NCBI GenBank assembly: GCA_023101725.1
Contig: JALJCO010013705.1
Span: 62,001 to 126,000, forward strand
Reading direction: 5' to 3'
From: Atherinomorus stipes
Lineage: Eukaryota > Chordata > Actinopteri > Atheriniformes > Atherinidae
Length of the DNA stretch: 64,000 nucleotides
The position numbers and the translations under genes are program-made. The notes below the pieces were generated by a model. It was not told the DNA's origin. It saw only the letters and a program-made list of their open reading frames with translations, and did no database searches. This document shows, one piece after another, positions 44,459 to 54,699 of the stretch. Each line of letters opens with the position of its first letter. The stretch's first letter is position 1.

Positions 44459-44580
44459 CCATATTCTTCTTCTTTTTTTCTCCACGATCTTGTTGCGAAT
44501 CTGAAATCACTCCCTCACGAGCTCATATCTATCTCTGTCTGTCTGTCTGTACATTGACAAAGTCTTCCGAATCTGAATCT

Positions 44581-44687
44581 TTTTTAGTTATTTATTCATT
44601 TAACCTTTATTTAACCAGAAAGAGTCCCATTGAGATTAAAAACCTCAGGGAGTCCTGGCCAAGAGGCAGCAATCATAAGAATAAGTA
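44581..44687 (-). mobile_element. LINE 3' tail with 12-bp TSD in the foldback loop
   Basis: Read on the minus strand: CTTGGCCAGGACTCCCTGAG, AATCTCAATGGGACTC, GGTTAAATAAAGGTTAAATG and an AATAAATAA tail, a common vertebrate LINE end. It is flanked by the perfect 12-base repeat GAATCTGAATCT (44569-44580 and 44688-44699). Confidence 0.88.
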
Positions 44688-44760
44688 GAATCTGAATCTA
44701 TCTATCTCGCTCTCTCTCAACAAGATCATGGAAAAAAAAAAGAAAAAATAATATTGTTTG

Positions 44761-44830
44761 CCTGAAAAGGGACTTGAACCAAGGCCTGTCAGATTACAAG
44801 GCAGGTTTGCTACCAACTGCACCACATGTA
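44761..44830 (-). other. tRNA-like segment in the right arm
   Basis: Mirror copy of the segment at 44388-44458: TGCAGTTGGTAGCAAACC, TGCCTTGTAATC and TTGGTTCAAGTCCCTTTTCA. D-arm and T-arm signatures are somewhat better than in the left copy, but the acceptor stem again does not close. Confidence 0.5.
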
Positions 44831-45158
44831 CACTTCCATAAACATTGCAAGTAATATGATCTGTCCTCCCCATCTTAGTTCTCGTTTTCTTCCTCTGTTG
44901 CTGTTTTTACTGGCGGCTGGCGAACAATTCATGAATTGCGTTACCGCCACTTACTGGTAGGGAGTATGAACTGTCGCTCATTTAATGACGTCACACTCTG
45001 ACCCTGACATCTGATTGACTAACCCCTTGGCCAATAGGTGGCATGCAGTGAAATGACATCAGCGCGACATAGCACGCTTCAGCACACTCAGAGCCTCGCC
45101 ACAGCAGGTACAGAAAATGTGTCACCTCAGCTGGGAAACCCCTCAGTGGAAAAACCCA

Positions 45159-46289
45159 ATAACTGAGGCGAGGTGATGTAAGTTGAGTAGAAGAGTGATG
45201 GTGGAAAGGGGGCATAAGGTTATACCACTCTGGGTCCTTGAGCAAGGTCCTATGGTGAGGGGAGTGGGAGACAGAGACCTTCTACACCTTCTTCCAGGGA
45301 GAAATTGAGATAGCCAGCCACCCAAGGCCAGCTTTAAGGTTTTTTTGGTTCAGGCAGGAACTTGTTTTCGTCTGCCTTAGTGTCTTCCAGTGATCTCACA
45401 ATGGAACTATGGCTGAACAACGCCCCCAAACATGACGAGCCAATTACAGTGCACACAGCGAACCCAATACACTCAGACATTCTCTGCTTGAATGTCTATT
45501 AAAGTGCATTGAAGTTAATCTGTTTTTGTTCGTTTTATGTGTCTTTATGTGGTTTTTTTTGTTAAAAATGGTCAAACAGTCTGCATGGGGTACGCAACCC
45601 CGACACTAGGTATCCTGAGAGGCTGGGCGATGGGGTGTGTTTTTTGCCCTTTCCCAAGCCACATCTCAAACGAGAAAAGTGTCTGCTTTGGATAAAGTTA
45701 TGTGGCAGACCACAACATCAACTGAAAGTGGATAAAATTAACAAGGATGTCTACATCTGTTCTGAGGTAAGTCAACATCGTATTTGAGGCAACATATTGT
45801 CACTTTGATGGAAAGAAATATGAGGTTATTTTTAACATCCCTAACATTTGTTTAAGTTAGCTGACCCTATCCAAACGTGCTCCTTTTTGTACTTAAGTAA
45901 TGGTACATAAGAGGTCCGCTATAGCAGTTGTGTAGTAACGTTGGTAACAACCCGCCTCTGGCTTCCAAGCTGCATCCAGATTCTACTCCGTTCCTGTGGC
46001 TGTTTAATCAGTTTTTGGCAGATGATCACATTTTGGCACAACGGCAGCCGTGCAGGAGTTTGTGCAAGAAACGGAGGGAGCACACACCGGTCGCATTCCC
46101 GAGACTTCACAGGCTTTATTTCGACTTGCAGTTTCAGACTTGTGAACAATGTCTTTTTTGTTTTTTTTCCAATCTCATCATGGTCTCTCTGTCTGATCCC
46201 ATGTCTGCTGTCTGTGTTAACAGCTGTCATCTCTCGAGATGTCACATAGCACCTGTCACTGAATGTTGTTTGTCCGAGTGAGTGGAGGG
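45159..46289. other. No gene seen
   Basis: Overlapping frames of 100-128 codons on both strands at 45919-46305 show no family resemblance and overlap the decayed end of the neighbouring pseudogene. Confidence 0.4.
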
Positions 46290-46778
46290 GGCATGGCTTA
46301 GCCATAGGTCAATTGCGACTCCAATCGGCCAAATCGTGGTCAGTTTCCACCAATCTAAACTGTCAACTTCTTCAAGCTGGTATATTTTGCGCAGGAGATT
46401 GGTCACCACCTCCAGCTTGGCATTCTGAGTCAAAATAGCATTAGACTTGCATTTCTGCACTCAGATCGCATTAGTCTGGGCGTTGCAACATGGTACAGTG
46501 CTTCCTCGGGCAGCCTGCCAAGAGCTACCGACAGCGTCAGAATTTTCTGATAGACCGGGAACCCACACGCTCCAAACAGCAGGACCCCAGTTATCATAAA
46601 TCCAATGCTACACATCCTTAACTTTCTCAACAGAAAACATGTAAAGACACAATCCTCCACTTTCCCCAGGAGTCCATTATGTATCCAGCCAGGTGCGTTC
46701 CATCGGGGCTTTCCCTTGCCTATTCTCTGGGTGGAAAATTTGGTCAATTGTGTTGAGAGACCAGCTGACCAGATCCAT
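46290..46778 (-). pseudogene. Decayed paralogue of the small membrane protein gene at 54113-54556
   Basis: Aligns along its whole length with the intact gene and also about 90 bases upstream of the ATG. It starts MDLVSWSLNTIDQIF (ATG at 46778) but then meets an in-frame stop (LDT*). The membrane segment is readable in another frame (IGFMITGVLLFGACGF) and the C-terminal part in a third (AILTQNAKLEVVTNLLRKIY). At least three disruptions. Similarity continues past the intact gene's stop (TIWPIGVAI here; KIWLFGIAI in a shifted frame there), so the ancestral protein may have been longer. It reads in the same orientation as the intact gene. Confidence 0.8.
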
Positions 46779-47000
46779 AGTTAAGATTTAAATTCAGGGG
46801 AAAAATGTTCAGAGACTGGGAAAGAAAGAAATGGCATCTGTACTTGCCGAGAGCCAGAAGAATTTTACTTGGGTAAAGTTTCACATTTCTGACCTGATAA
46901 CATACCTGCAGGATTGTACTGAAAACATGTTATTTTATTGTGGAACATCTAATGTCTGCACTGGAATTTACAGTTGTGAAAGGTTTTCTCTCTGCTCTAA

Positions 47001-48661
47001 TGCCTGGGTCAGACTGCACAAGTTTTTTCATCATTCATGATGGTTGCTACGTCAGATTAACAGACATTGGCCCTGATTTACAAAGAATCCAATTAAAGAC
47101 AGCTAATTTTTTTGTCGCACAGATAAATAGCGTGCGTTGTCTCTTCAGCATTTGCGGGTGATCTACAAAGATTACAAACGCAATCTGTAACAGATGCAAA
47201 CAGCAGTATTTAAATGAGGATTTAGCGTGCACTATTGCTGCGCCATGGAAAGTTCAGAAGAGCATGTGGTAAACGCAAAATGAAATTCGACCTGATAGAG
47301 AGATATTAATTCCAGAGATATAATATGAGGCATTTAAAAAAACAGAATATAAGATAAATATGATAACTATAAATAAAAACAATGCAGCAGGCTTCCCTGT
47401 GGGTTATAAGCAGAGGCCAGTTTAAGGACATGGATAAGGAGACGCTGTTGAAGATGGTCTGATATTATGCACGCAGTGCGCACTCTTTGGCACAATGCCA
47501 GGTGCTGGACCTGCGTAATTGCCCCCCACCCCACACAAAACTCAGTAAAAAAAAAAAAAAGTGCTATGTTACTGGTTATTTTTACCAAGTTTTCTGTAGG
47601 GTGGGGGCCAACTTCACGCAGGACAGCAACCTCAGAGCAGCAACAGTAGTGTGGAGGGAACCAGGTCTGGAGAGGACGAGCGTGCAGGAACTGATCTTAA
47701 TTTAAAATTATGCCATTGGCAAAAAATAAGAGAAAATGAAAAGACACAATGTCAGCTTTAACTACCATGATGCTGCAGCTGCAGATGTTCTGATTCATCT
47801 GTCTAGAATAACCTGTGTTAAACAGTGATGTTGATTGTTATTTAATTAAATAATGAAAACCTGACGTGTCGCCTGCACAACTCAGGAGAAATGATTCTGA
47901 CCCGATGCTGCATGTCTGCAGTCCTGTAGGCAGCGTTCTTTCAGCCATCAGTGCATAAAGCTGCCAATTAACACCTGCTTTTCAGACGTAATAAATGACA
48001 CGCAATTTTTTGTGCCTGCTTTCCGTTGCACGGTCGATAAATCACATTGTGTGTGTTAAGCTGAGTTGATTGCATAGTCTCCTCCCAATATTGCATATTC
48101 ATCTACAGCAGACACGCAAAATGGAGAGTGGGGCTATTTTGCCCATTGACAGGCACAAACCTCCTTTTGCCCTGCTTTGTAAATCAGCTCCGGTGGATTA
48201 TTGCGTGCGTAATGAAGACAGCGTTCGTTTTAGCACGCGCAAACCTTAAATCGTAAATCAGGGCCATTGTGTCATAAAATCGGACAGTGTCTCGTTACTC
48301 ACAAGTGGTCACAGTACAAGAATGGCACCAGACACGACAACCGTCTGACCATCGCGTGGTGTCGCACGAGACGGGAAGGCAGGACAGCAGCTGTCAATCA
48401 GTCATGGCAACAGACACATCACAGGACATGTCACACTCGATGGACAAACCCAAAAAACCTGAGACGCCAGTCTTTCTGCATCATAGTCATGAAGCATTAC
48501 AGACACCAAATCGCCAATTGCTGATTATATCATACTACATGAAGTGAAGACACGACATTCTGCGATCTGACAACGCAGAATCGGGCACGACAGTAAGCGA
48601 CTGTCTGGGATGTCTCTGTCGGGCCAAAATCGGGCTAAATTCATGTAGTCTGATCCAGACT
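47001..48661. mobile_element. Harbinger-like MITE C, interrupted by MITE B
   Basis: Ends TGCCTGGGTCAGACTGCACA and, inverted, AGTCTGGATCAGACTACATG. TAA lies at 46998-47000 and 48662-48664. A TAA duplication is typical of PIF/Harbinger. Without MITE B it is about 464 bases. No gene. Confidence 0.75.
47069..48265. mobile_element. Harbinger-like MITE B (1197 bp) inside MITE C
   Basis: Inverted ends GGCCCTGATTTAC, perfect over 13 bases, with a 3-base duplication ATT (47066-47068, 48266-48268). Interior closely related to MITE A (29456-30895), including TGTCTGCAGTCCTGTAGGCA and the stem-loop at 47518-47612. It lacks the TA-target MITE that A contains. Confidence 0.86.
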
Positions 48662-48664
48662 TAA

Positions 48665-49081
48665 CACACCTGACTTAAATTAAATAGATCCAACAGCCAA
48701 TAAAGCTCTGCACATTAACTCATTAACTTGTGTTGGAGCACGGAGACAAGGAAAACCTGCTGGATAGCAGCCCTCATAGGCTAAATTTGGTCTACCGCTG
48801 GTCTAAAAATGAAAGTTTTTTTTAGCCATGTAAGCTTAGACTAGCTTAGACTAAATCTAAATACACTGTACATTGTTTACTGCCTGTTAAAAATGTTTTT
48901 TTTTTTTTTTCTTTTCTTTTTTTACTTGTCCTGTCCAGCATCATAGCATGCAGAATGACAATGTGGCTGCTTTATTGTGTTGAACAGATTTGTTTTGCCA
49001 ATGGGAGCTTTATGAATGAATGAATATGTTCAAAATGTTTTAATACAACATAATTTATACAGCTTACAGTTGTCATTTTTG
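48665..49081. other. No gene seen; T-run at 48896-48921
   Basis: Short unremarkable stretch between elements. Confidence 0.4.
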
Positions 49082-49085
49082 TTAA

Positions 49086-49681
49086 AGGCCTCCTTCCACT
49101 GAAAACCCGTTTAACTTGCTCCTTCTGAAATACGGAGGGTTTCCCCTTGTTTACTTACACATGCTGACTTGCTAGCGTTGCGCTCCACCCAGTCGGCTGT
49201 GCTTCCTCATCACAGAAACAATACGAAGAGAAGAGCGAATCGGGAACAGCCTTGCCCTTCTACGTAACATTGCAAATAGCGTATCCCACGTGGGGTTTCT
49301 ATCTGTCCATTGGAAGGCAGGTAACCCTCCACTACACACTAGAAGTAAAGACGGCACGACTGTAGCTTCGGAGTTGAGAAGCTAATTAGCTAACTGTTTG
49401 TTAGCATGATGGAACAAACTTGTTTGTCGGCTCTATTTCCTGTCTGTAGCGAAATAAGAGCGGAGGGCGGAGCTTCCTTCATACACTGATGGGAGGCAGC
49501 CAATCAGACGGAAATTCATGAGAAGGACCCGGAAAAGCCTGCCGTTGGACCACAAGCCTCTCTTAAATACAGCTGGATACTAAGCAACCAGAAGGTTTTT
49601 TTAAACAGAAACGATGCAGAATGCATTCAATAATAATGGAGAACACAGAAATATTAATGAAATGACCACGGAAGTACAACT
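49086..49681. mobile_element. TTAA-target element, second copy of 35345-35942
   Basis: Flanked by TTAA (49082-49085 and 49682-49685) and nearly identical to the nested copy at 35345-35942, with small indels (near 49465 and 49563). High similarity of the two copies suggests fairly recent movement. Confidence 0.92.
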
Positions 49682-49685
49682 TTAA

Positions 49686-50263
49686 ATATTAATAATGGAT
49701 TAAATTCTATCATCTAGATTCGGGGTAAAATATAGACTAATTACAGACAGGTGAATTTTGGTCTAAACTTACACGCAATGTCTAATAGATGTGTTTGGCT
49801 CAGTGGGAAGGGTTAGCTACTTTACTAAATGTCATTTCATCCTGAATACTGTTGAATATTTTTGAATTTCCCTTCGGTGTTAATAAAGTAAATCATTTCC
49901 TATTGGACCTGAAAGGTCTGGTTTAATCCTAACGATACTCGATGTATGAAGTGTGAAATTCCTCATTGCTGCAGACCCGGGTTATAGTCCTGACACATTG
50001 CTCTTTACTGCATGCTTTCCTCCATTTCCCACTGCCAAAAATCTGTCTCTAGAGCCCAGAGACATGTAAATAAATAAATACAAAGTCTGCAGTGACTTGA
50101 ATCTTAATGCATTTATTGATATTTAACCAAGCCACCTTAAGCAATGCTTTAGGTTACCTAAATGCCACTTGCTGAGTCTAATGGGATTCATAAATGAGGA
50201 CCTTTTCTCACAATTTACTGTTGGCTCCAAATGTAGTCCATACAGTGATCCTTAACTAACTAA
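49686..50263. other. No gene seen
   Basis: Contains TTGAATTTCCCTTCGGTGTT and AATAAAGTAAATC near 49862-49895, which looks like an old LINE tail. Nothing else. Confidence 0.4.
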
Positions 50264-50859
50264 GGGCTCATTCAGAAAGCATAGTCCACGAGTCTCGGGC
50301 CGTTTGGGGACTCTGTTCGGTTGGGGGCCAGGGTGGTGTTCCGGACCGAGATCGCGTTCACATTACACTATTGCCAAATGGGCCAAGAATGAGAATCTCA
50401 GGTGGGGCTGCTTTCGGATTCACCGAAGGCGAGGACAATACGCACATACAAGAAGGTTCTCACAACTTCTGTTCCCTCCATTAAGCGACATTATTTTTGT
50501 ACGAGGAGCTGGATTTGCTTTCATCAGATCAAATATCGATTACAGCTTTTACTTTCTCGTAACTCCACATCTAACCACGAGCCATCTTTATAAGTGCCGC
50601 AGTCCCTCACGTGTGTTTGTTGTTGTAGTGTTTACCTACGTTGTCCAATGTTTGACCTACAATGCCAATGCAATTTGTAGTCCACTTCCTGTCTTTGGTT
50701 CACTTGAATCGGACCGAGACCTGTGTTTGCAGGCGGACCGAGTCCGGTTGTTTGGTCCGGATCAGAGTCCATTTGCACATTCACAACTCCCCTAAATGAA
50801 GCGGACTTTCCAAGCAAACGGACTCTGATTCGAATCAAAAAAGCTTTGTGAATGCGCCC
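50264..50859. mobile_element. TIR element with GGGCKCATTC ends
   Basis: Left GGGCTCATTCAGAAAGC pairs with the inverted right end GGGCGCATTCACAAAGC. Subterminal CGGACCGAGA and GGTCCGGA motifs occur on both sides. Flanks are TAA left and TTAA right, so the duplication is ambiguous. The 163-codon frame at 50304-50795 crosses both TIR regions and is not supported as a gene. Confidence 0.65.
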
Positions 50860-50862
50860 TTA

Positions 50863-52700
50863 AGTTAAGCATCACTGATTAAAGAGAGATGAAAAAGGTG
50901 AATAGTTATAAACACTTCTGGCCCCATTCTTTCTCTGGTTATCTCACTGTATTTTTTCCACATTAACCATGCCCACTTTAAATTTCTGACCAACTACTGT
51001 AGTAGTTGTTGGACACTGCACAAGAAAAAGTTCTGCACAGCTGATGTCTCAAGAACAAGCTGCAAGAACTCCCAAACCAGGACTGCAAGAACCAAACAGT
51101 GTAATTTTCTTCACAAGAACTTGAACCAAGTTTGCTTCAGCGACCATTTGAGGTGACGGGACTACTGTAAGTGGTGGATTGTCTGGCTTGCGTTTGTTCA
51201 AGGTTCATCAAGTGGTTCTGATGCTGTGACAAGGGGTGCATCTTCACACCCCGGCAGAAAGACATCCAATGTGTCCGTTCCCTGACATTTCTCCCCATGT
51301 TTTTCGCTCGCCAGCCTGAAGGGTTTAGGCACTTTAGCTTCAGCCTCAAGCTAATACCACCATCCCCGTTGGCGCCTTCAGCAGCTGTGGTCAACAAAAG
51401 GTCTCAGAAGAACCGGGAGGGAAGTATTTAGGATATAAATGCAGGTCCTTGGGAAGTTGTGTCAGTCCACAGGCGTTCTCCCCTTCAGCCTTCCTCTTCC
51501 TCATCATTCAGATAGCAGTAGACTTAACATGACTGATTTTGTTTCCTTTTGACTACAAACTGCAACCAGAGTAGCTCACTTCAGTTTCTGTAGCTGCACT
51601 GCTCAATAAGAAAAGAAAATCTAGCCTTTGTCTTTGACTCTTTGTCCTGAGCGCAACTGATATGAAAAATCATCCTTCCAGAATACACTGCTTAAGCAAA
51701 ATAGTGATGATTTCTGTGGGTCAAAAAGGGAGTAAACACATAAGATTTTTGAGGTAATTAAGAGTTTTCATGCATCATTTATAATGAATTTTTGTAAAAT
51801 AGGGCAAAAACATATGAAGACCAATAAGTGCTAATAGTCAGAGAACTTTATTTTAGTTTATTTGGCAAGGACAATGCAATCATGGCTTTGTATGAAGGAC
51901 TTCTAGCCACAGATAATTTGCAGTCTTTGTCCCTGTAAGACTTTCTCACACACATGGGAAAGGACCGTTTAAGCATGTGTTCCAGCAACAACAGAAATAG
52001 GTCCTGGTTTACCTATCAATGTTCATCTTCATAATTTCTACATGCCAGAGGAAGCTCAGCCCTCCATCAGTGTGTGTGCTTCCACACATCTATCCAGTGT
52101 AGCAGAATCACTGGCTACATGACAAGTTCTGCAAAGTCAGCCAGGAGTGTAAATCACAACTTTGATCCTGATGAGACATCATATTGATTCATCAGCTGTT
52201 TCTGATACCACAAACTCGCAATATGATTTAGATTTGAGTCACAATCCAAAAATCAATATGAGGCAGTATTACAGCTGAATTAACAAAGTTGCTTATTTTC
52301 ACATCAATCAGAAAAATGTCATTTTTGTTTTGGGCTCCATCAGACTTTTAAATGAAAAACGATTTTGTCTTTGAACAAAAACAGACTGAACTACATTCTG
52401 TATGTTGAGCTTCAAAATGTTCACATCATGGAAAAAAAAAAAAAAAGAAAACTGAAAGAAGGGATCTCTCTTTGTTGACAATAAATCAGGATTTAGAGTA
52501 AATCTTGCCCTATATAAGAGTCTCAAACAAGCAGCAACCTCCAGCAGAGAAAAATGAAGCCACCTGGAAAAGGGGGAGAAAACTGCAGTTTACCCCTCAT
52601 CCACTAGGGGCTGGCTCCAAAAAGGAGTCAATCCCCATATACTCTTGTTAAAGGGCCAAATTTAAAGTAGAAATAAAAATATTTATTACCTGGTTCAAAA
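50863..52700. other. No gene seen
   Basis: No terminal repeats or coding resemblance. An A-run at 52432-52446 is not attached to a recognisable retroelement. Confidence 0.45.
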
Positions 52701-52716
52701 AACATTTCAGGTTTAA

Positions 52717-52960
52717 TGCCGTATTTTCCAGACTATAAGTCCCAATTTTTTTCATAGTTTGGCTGCTTGTGCAACTTATATATCAAAATATATACAATTT
52801 AACATATTTCTAAGTGTTAATTCATACTGACTGACATGAGCCAAGGAGTAAACGTTAAAGTCTAATTTCACATGTTGGCGCTCTAGGAATATGACAGCTA
52901 TATTCTGCTCCAAGGGTAAAGATCCCAAAACGACCTTATAGATGGGATTCCTGTTTACAA
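52717..52960. mobile_element. hAT-type fragment with GACTATAAGT terminus
   Basis: TGCCGTATTTTCCAGACTAT then AAGTCCCAATTTTTTTCATA is the conserved start of a widespread vertebrate DNA repeat. The other end was not located. Confidence 0.55.
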
Positions 52961-53466
52961 ACATTGACAGTAGCTAGGCAACCAGGGGGCAAAAAGCCTG
53001 TTTGTCCTGCAGTATAAGTTAAACACGCACTCATATCATTCATAAAAATGTAAAGTAACCTGACGAAACAAAGAGAGATTGTTGTGTTCTAAATTATATT
53101 GTATAAATCTGTATTTTGTTGACGAATAAAAAAATACCAACGTAGCGTTGCTGTTTTGTATTTCTACTACCATTACACTAACTTGGCAAAGGTCTCATCA
53201 CCCGGAAATTTGCCTGAAAAACTTGAGTAAGAAGGTGGCTCAAACTTTCATTAAGACTTTGTTAAAATCAAAATAGCCACAACAGTCTGCTGTCTGCAGC
53301 AGGTTCTGCTCCGGTGTCGTCTTCACCACCTGCATACAGGAGCAACTTTCACTAGTTTGGGATTAAACCAGGCAAAGATGACATCATCAATACTGTATGT
53401 TTGGAAAGGAGGTGATTCCAACTGTTTGGGACTCACCTGCATTTCTGTCAGTGAGTGTCACTGCTT

Positions 53467-53560
53467 GTCAAATCAAATCAAATCAAGTTTATTTATATAG
53501 CCCTTTACAGTACCCATTGGACACACAAAGTGCTTTACAGGAGGGGTAACAGAAAAACAT
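53467..53560 (-). mobile_element. LINE/SINE 3' tail
   Basis: On the minus strand: TGTAAAGCACTTTGTGTGTC, AAAGGGCTATATAAATAAAC and TTGATTTGATTTGATT tail repeats, the common terminus of fish LINEs. The rest of the body upstream (to about 53650) is not recognisable. Confidence 0.7.
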
Positions 53561-53599
53561 TGGGACAGGTGGGGGAGGGGAGAAAAAAAAGAAACCACT

Positions 53600-54112
53600 G
53601 TCCCGCCCTCTGCAGAGGACGTGATAATGGGTTAAAAAAAAACACCCTCAGTACAATTAAGCACGTATACAGACAATCACAATATCATGACACATGTGGT
53701 AGGGAGGAGGAGGGGTCCAGAGCCCAGTGAGATAGGAGACGCTGCCAAACAACAGGGGGCGCATCTTTCCATCCTACACCGATTCCTGGTGGGAGGAAGT
53801 TGAAGGACCAGCAGTGCAGTGGACATGTGTGTGTCAGTATCGTGTGATGTGTGTGCGTGAGCGAGAGACAGAGCACACACACAAAGTCTGTAGGTGATAA
53901 GAACAGCCTTGCCAGAGTGTCTACTGCTCCCGTGGAGGGGAGGGGGGGGGGGGGTTGCAGAGCTTCACTTCGGCAGTTTCTCCAAGGACATTGGGGAGTA
54001 GATTAGATAAGTAGGATTGTTTGGGTCAGGCTGACATCTGTTTTCTTGCCTGCCTTCAAGTCCCAGCGGTCTCCAATGGCGATTCCAAACAGCCAAATCT
54101 TGGTCATTTCCA
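53600..54112. other. No other gene; G-run at 53941-53954
   Basis: GA-rich stretch followed by CA/GT-rich motifs (53825-53882) and a G homopolymer. It forms the 3' side of the small gene on the minus strand. Confidence 0.4.
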
Positions 54113-54556
54113 TCAATTGCCGGTCGTCAATTTCTCCAAGCTTGCATCAATCTTGCGCAGCAAGTTCAGAATCTCCTCTTGCTTGTCACTCTTAGTCAGA
54201 GTGGCTACAAGTTTTTGAATCTGCTCACAGATCGCATTAGTCTGAGTGTTGGCGACACGGCAAACAGCCTCCGGCAGCTTGCCAACCGCTGCCATCAGCT
54301 TATAATATTTCAGATAAACCAGGTAGATGCATGCTCCAATCAGCAGGAACCCGATTATCATAAATCCAAAAATGTATACGTCCTCGACGTCTTCCACAGA
54401 AAGCACGGACAGGCACATAATCCTCCACTTTCCCCATGAGTCCATTACATACCCGGCCGGGTGCGTTTCTGCAGGGCAAGAAGGCTGTCCCGAGCCTTGT
54501 CTTTGGGTGGAAAAAATTTTATCCAATGCGTTGAGAGACCAGCCGACCAGATCCAT
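54113..54556 (-). CDS. Small single-pass membrane protein with amphipathic C-terminal helix, unknown family
   Basis: I do not recognise this family. The product is 147 residues if it starts at the ATG at 54556. An upstream in-frame ATG at 54613 would add 19 residues, but the paralogue at 46290-46778 keeps alignment from the inner ATG only, so I prefer that. Residues 1-56 are polar with several Trp (MDLVGWSL, DSWGKWRIM). Residues 61-82 (YIFGFMIIGFLLIGACIYLV) form one strong membrane segment. Residues 86-143 are predicted by eye as long amphipathic helix with heptad-like Leu/Ile spacing (ICEQIQKLVATL, EEILNLLRKIDASLEKL). The ORF is complete while its relative 8 kb away is broken. It may be a host gene with a local duplicate, or a gene carried by an unknown repeat. 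The upstream pyrimidine-rich stretch with TCTCTCAG could be a splice acceptor, in which case this is a last exon. Confidence 0.6.
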   Translation of the reverse strand: MDLVGWSLNALDKIFSTQRQGSGQPSCPAETHPAGYVMDSWGKWRIMCLSVLSVEDVEDVYIFGFMIIGFLLIGACIYLVYLKYYKLMAAVGKLPEAVCRVANTQTNAICEQIQKLVATLTKSDKQEEILNLLRKIDASLEKLTTGN

Positions 54557-54699
54557 GATTTCCAAAAGTTGAAGTTTGGGAGAAAACACAGACAGAAGCT
54601 CTGAGAGAGACAAGACAAAGATTGCAGGGAAAGCAGGGAGACGGGAGCAGAGGGAAGCACGTCTGCACTCGCTGAGAGCCGGAAGAGTAACGTTCTGCT

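Larger units (their letters stand above)
44086..45158. mobile_element. Foldback element with tRNA-like arms
   Basis: Outer ends TGGGCTTTTTTCACTAG and, inverted, TGGGTTTTTCCACTGAG. Inner arms mirror each other through ACTCCCTACCAGTAGGTGTC, AAAACAGCAACA, AAGATGGGAAGGACGGATCA, the tRNA-like segment, GTTCAAGTCCCTTTTCAGG and CATGATCTTGTTG. The left arm runs to about 44520, the right from about 44700. A short LINE tail sits in the loop. Target duplication unclear. Confidence 0.8.

Noticed and set aside
44388..44830. Functional tRNA genes
   Set aside because: B-box-like sequence is clear, but no acceptor stem closes in either segment, and both sit inside foldback arms.
45919..46305. Overlapping 100-128 codon frames on both strands
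   Set aside because: Mutually overlapping, no resemblance, and partly within the decayed paralogue of the membrane protein gene.
50304..50795. 163-codon frame
   Set aside because: Runs across the TIR regions of a MITE-like element. No motif.
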